A stretch of DNA of 12,569 bases, from positions 1-12,569 of the forward strand of contig JAOXYC010185023.1 of the NCBI GenBank assembly GCA_028565715.1, read 5' to 3'. Position numbers and translations under genes: made by a program. The DNA is from Phoronis pallida. Lineage: Eukaryota; Phoronida; Phoronidae. Shown piece after piece: positions 9,001 to 12,000 of this stretch. The notes beneath the pieces are model-generated. The model saw nothing but the letters and a program-made list of their open reading frames with translations. It did not search any database and was not told where the DNA came from. How positions within the stretch are numbered: the first letter of the stretch is position 1; each line of letters opens with the position of its first letter.

Positions 9001-12000
9001 TTCAGTTCGGATTTTTTCTGTCTTTTCAAATTCAGACTGAAAAGCCATGACAACAGAGAGCAAGAATTTCACATCACTAAGAACTCAATAACTGAGAACA
9101 CTTTGAAACAACATGAGTGGTGACTTTCAATATATTTTAAAATCTCAGAGTTCTTGGATAATGAGGCAAAATACTAATAAAGTAAGATTTAATAAAATTG
9201 TAAAACATCAATGTAAGTCAAAGTTAATTTCAAATAAATGTATGCTTTAACTGGCAGAAAGTGATAAATTTCGAAAAGACAGAAAATCCCAGAAACTGAC
9301 TGGTCGGGTTCTGTGTTTTTCTGTCTTTCCAAAATTTCAATTTAGTGATTCTACTCTATAGTTTACTTAAAGCAATATTTCATTTTCAGAAAACTATACC
9401 CTATTCGTGGATCCAAAGCGATGGCGCGAGGATTTTCAATGTCACCGGCGATGAGCGTGGTACGGTTACTACCATCCAATCGTGCGACCTCAATCTGGTC
9501 AAGATTGCTCTCGATCCAGTAGATATTATTAGCCACCCAATCAATGGCAAGACCCTCTGTTGTTGCCAGGCCGACGCTGACCACTGCTTCCTTATTGGCT
9601 ATTGCTGAAACATGAAAATGTAGGGCATGAAATGATGATTGCATGAGTAAAATCGATAAAAAATCTGTGCGCGTGTTTGAAATAAAGATATGTTTCGTAG
9701 ATAAGTGGCTACTAACCTCATGAAATTTATGTTAACCTTTCCTTAGGGATGTCAAAATAGTTAATATCTTTATTACAATTTCTCTAGTAGACATGTTTTG
9801 TTGAAGACGATTGTCCATTTATCTTCTTCAACAAAACAAGTCTACAAGAGAAATTAATGCCGATATATACCAATGTTATTATGATTTGTGAAGTTGGGCA
9901 ACAGCCCTACCTCTTTTGATTATATCTGTCAATGTAGAACTATTGGTTTGTTTTAGGCTGTGCAGTAACTTCTATGCAAGAACTGACTTTCTCCGACTCC
10001 GAAGGGTTCAAAGGTCAAGTTAACGACTATAAAACATCTCACCATTGTTGACAAGTTTTCCTCTGTAAATTTTATCATCGACAACGTCAGTCCAGAAGAC
10101 CAGTTTCTCTCTGTCATGATAGTCAAGGGCGATCGTGTTGCGTAGACCAGAAGTCAAGGTCAATGAAACCTTGGTCTTGATATCAAAGCGACGAATCTCA
10201 AAACGATTTGAAAACAACAAGTAGGTTGGGTGATCATCTGAAAATTAATTTGGTGATAAGATTAAAACAAATGAAAAACAGGAGAAAAATATGTCCTTAG
10301 CACACCTTGTGTTCAGTTTTCTTAAAACAAAACATGACAATTATTTGCTTTAAAATATAACTTAGCTATATTGCAGGTGTCAGTCTATGTCTTTTAGTAA
10401 GCAGTTAAATACTTAAACGGAAAACATTATCTGAAATATAAAACGTTTTCCCCAAAAAACATTTCAATATAAATCTCTCCAAATTACTCTACAATAAGAT
10501 ATTTCTTTGCATTGTCCATCTTCTTGTCATAATCCTGAAGACAGGGTGACCATTGTGTACCTTTAGGCTTTACTTACCTTTTGGAATACATGAGAAGTGG
10601 TCTCTGTCTAGTTCATAGCCTGGGTAACAGGAACACACATGATGGTGACTCTGTAGTGAGCAGTTCTGTGAGCAGATCCCCCACTGTTGACATGTGTCAG
10701 CAGCTGAAAACATCAAAACATGTCAACTCTTTTTACAATTTCGTCAATGGATTTTACAATGGCCACCTTTCTTTAAAACCTGTCTACACAATCCATTTGC
10801 TAAAGTAATGAGAAAATTTATGTAGCGCTTTATAATATTCTAAAGCACTTCACACATTACTATCCCAGGCTGCGGAACTGTTCAAACATGTGTCATTTCA
10901 ACTCCCCAGGGTGCGTACCGGCTCCCTAAGCGCGCTTTAGTATTGTATTCACTCTTGAAATTACCAGAATGAGCAAAATGCACCTAATCCGCATTACAAG
11001 TGCAGAATGCCATATTTGATGGCGGCTCTATGTAAAATGGCTGAAGTGCAAACTGGGTCTATTCTATAGAACACAATGTCACCGGTGTTGCATGTAAAAA
11101 TTAGATTACCTGAAACAAGACACCTCTGATGTTGGTGTCAATAGCAAATATGAGCTGACATTTATTATTTTTTCATTTCATGCAGTCCGATATCCATTCA
11201 GCCAATTGAGTTGGCAGAGCTAGAATATCTTTCTGTGTGCCAGCCAAATACTACCAATAGTCTTACCAATACAAGTGTTGTTGGACGATAGTTTGTAGTT
11301 AGCCTTGCAGTAGCAGCGAAATCCTTCTGTGGGAGACCTGGCACAAAGCTGGTCACATGGGTTAATGTCGCAGGAAGCCTCGTCTAAAATTAAAATAAGA
11401 TATGATAAGTCAGAAACAAAGGATACATCATGCAAAATATAAGCACAACATCACATGCAAGCATATGGTAAAATTAAATAAATGATGAAACAATCCAAAC
11501 TAAAGTACCAGCTGCTACCGGATCCACTTGTAGGTTTCAAACTGAAGATAATTATAACGAAATAGTGAAGAAAAACTCAGTTAAACGATTGAAATTTCAA
11601 ATTTTTGACAAATATATTTTTTGAAAACTTGAAATTTGTACCGTTTAACTGAGTTTTTCTTCACTATTTCGTAAAATTAAATTAATTTGAGTGTTTAAAA
11701 GGTCAGCCTGAATACTGCTCGATTTCCTGGCTATTCGTGGAAAATAGAACAGCACCAGACCATTGTGAAATGTTACAGTCACCGACAAAACATTAAGTTA
11801 AACATTTGCAATGGAATCTCACCACAGAGGCCCCCCTCATCTGACCCATCCTCACAGTCTGCAAATCCATCGCAGAGATTGGTAACATTCACGCATGTTG
11901 ACGTACTGTTACATTGGAAGTTTGGGATAACGCATTGTCCGGCGCAACCCTGTTCGTCCGTCTGGTCGTGGCAATCATGATGTCCGTCACACTTCCAACT

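Larger units (their letters stand above)
8801..9399 (-). other. intron 6 (599 bases)
   Basis: Donor GTATAG at 9399, acceptor CCTGCAG at 8801. It contains a tRNA-like sequence at 8936-9007 followed by related TCTGTCTTT blocks (9011-9035, 9266-9290 inverted, 9313-9337), listed separately. Confidence 0.78.

Noticed and set aside
8936-9007. A working tRNA gene
   Set aside because: The A and B boxes and T arm are good, but the anticodon stem does not pair, position 33 is not T, and the acceptor has a mismatch and wobble pairs. A SINE head or relic is more likely.
9345-9608. 87-residue plus-strand frame
   Set aside because: Antisense shadow of exon 6.
10398-10456. GGAAAAC/GTTTTCC pairing in intron 4
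   Set aside because: Only about eight base pairs in AT-rich sequence; expected by chance.
10581-10808. 75-residue plus-strand frame
   Set aside because: Antisense of the EGF exon 4, running into intron 3.
11195-11222. A-box-like GAGTTGGCAGAGC in intron 3
   Set aside because: No B box at the right distance and no body; too short to call an element.
11765-11980. 71-residue plus-strand frame
   Set aside because: Antisense of the class A repeat exon 2.
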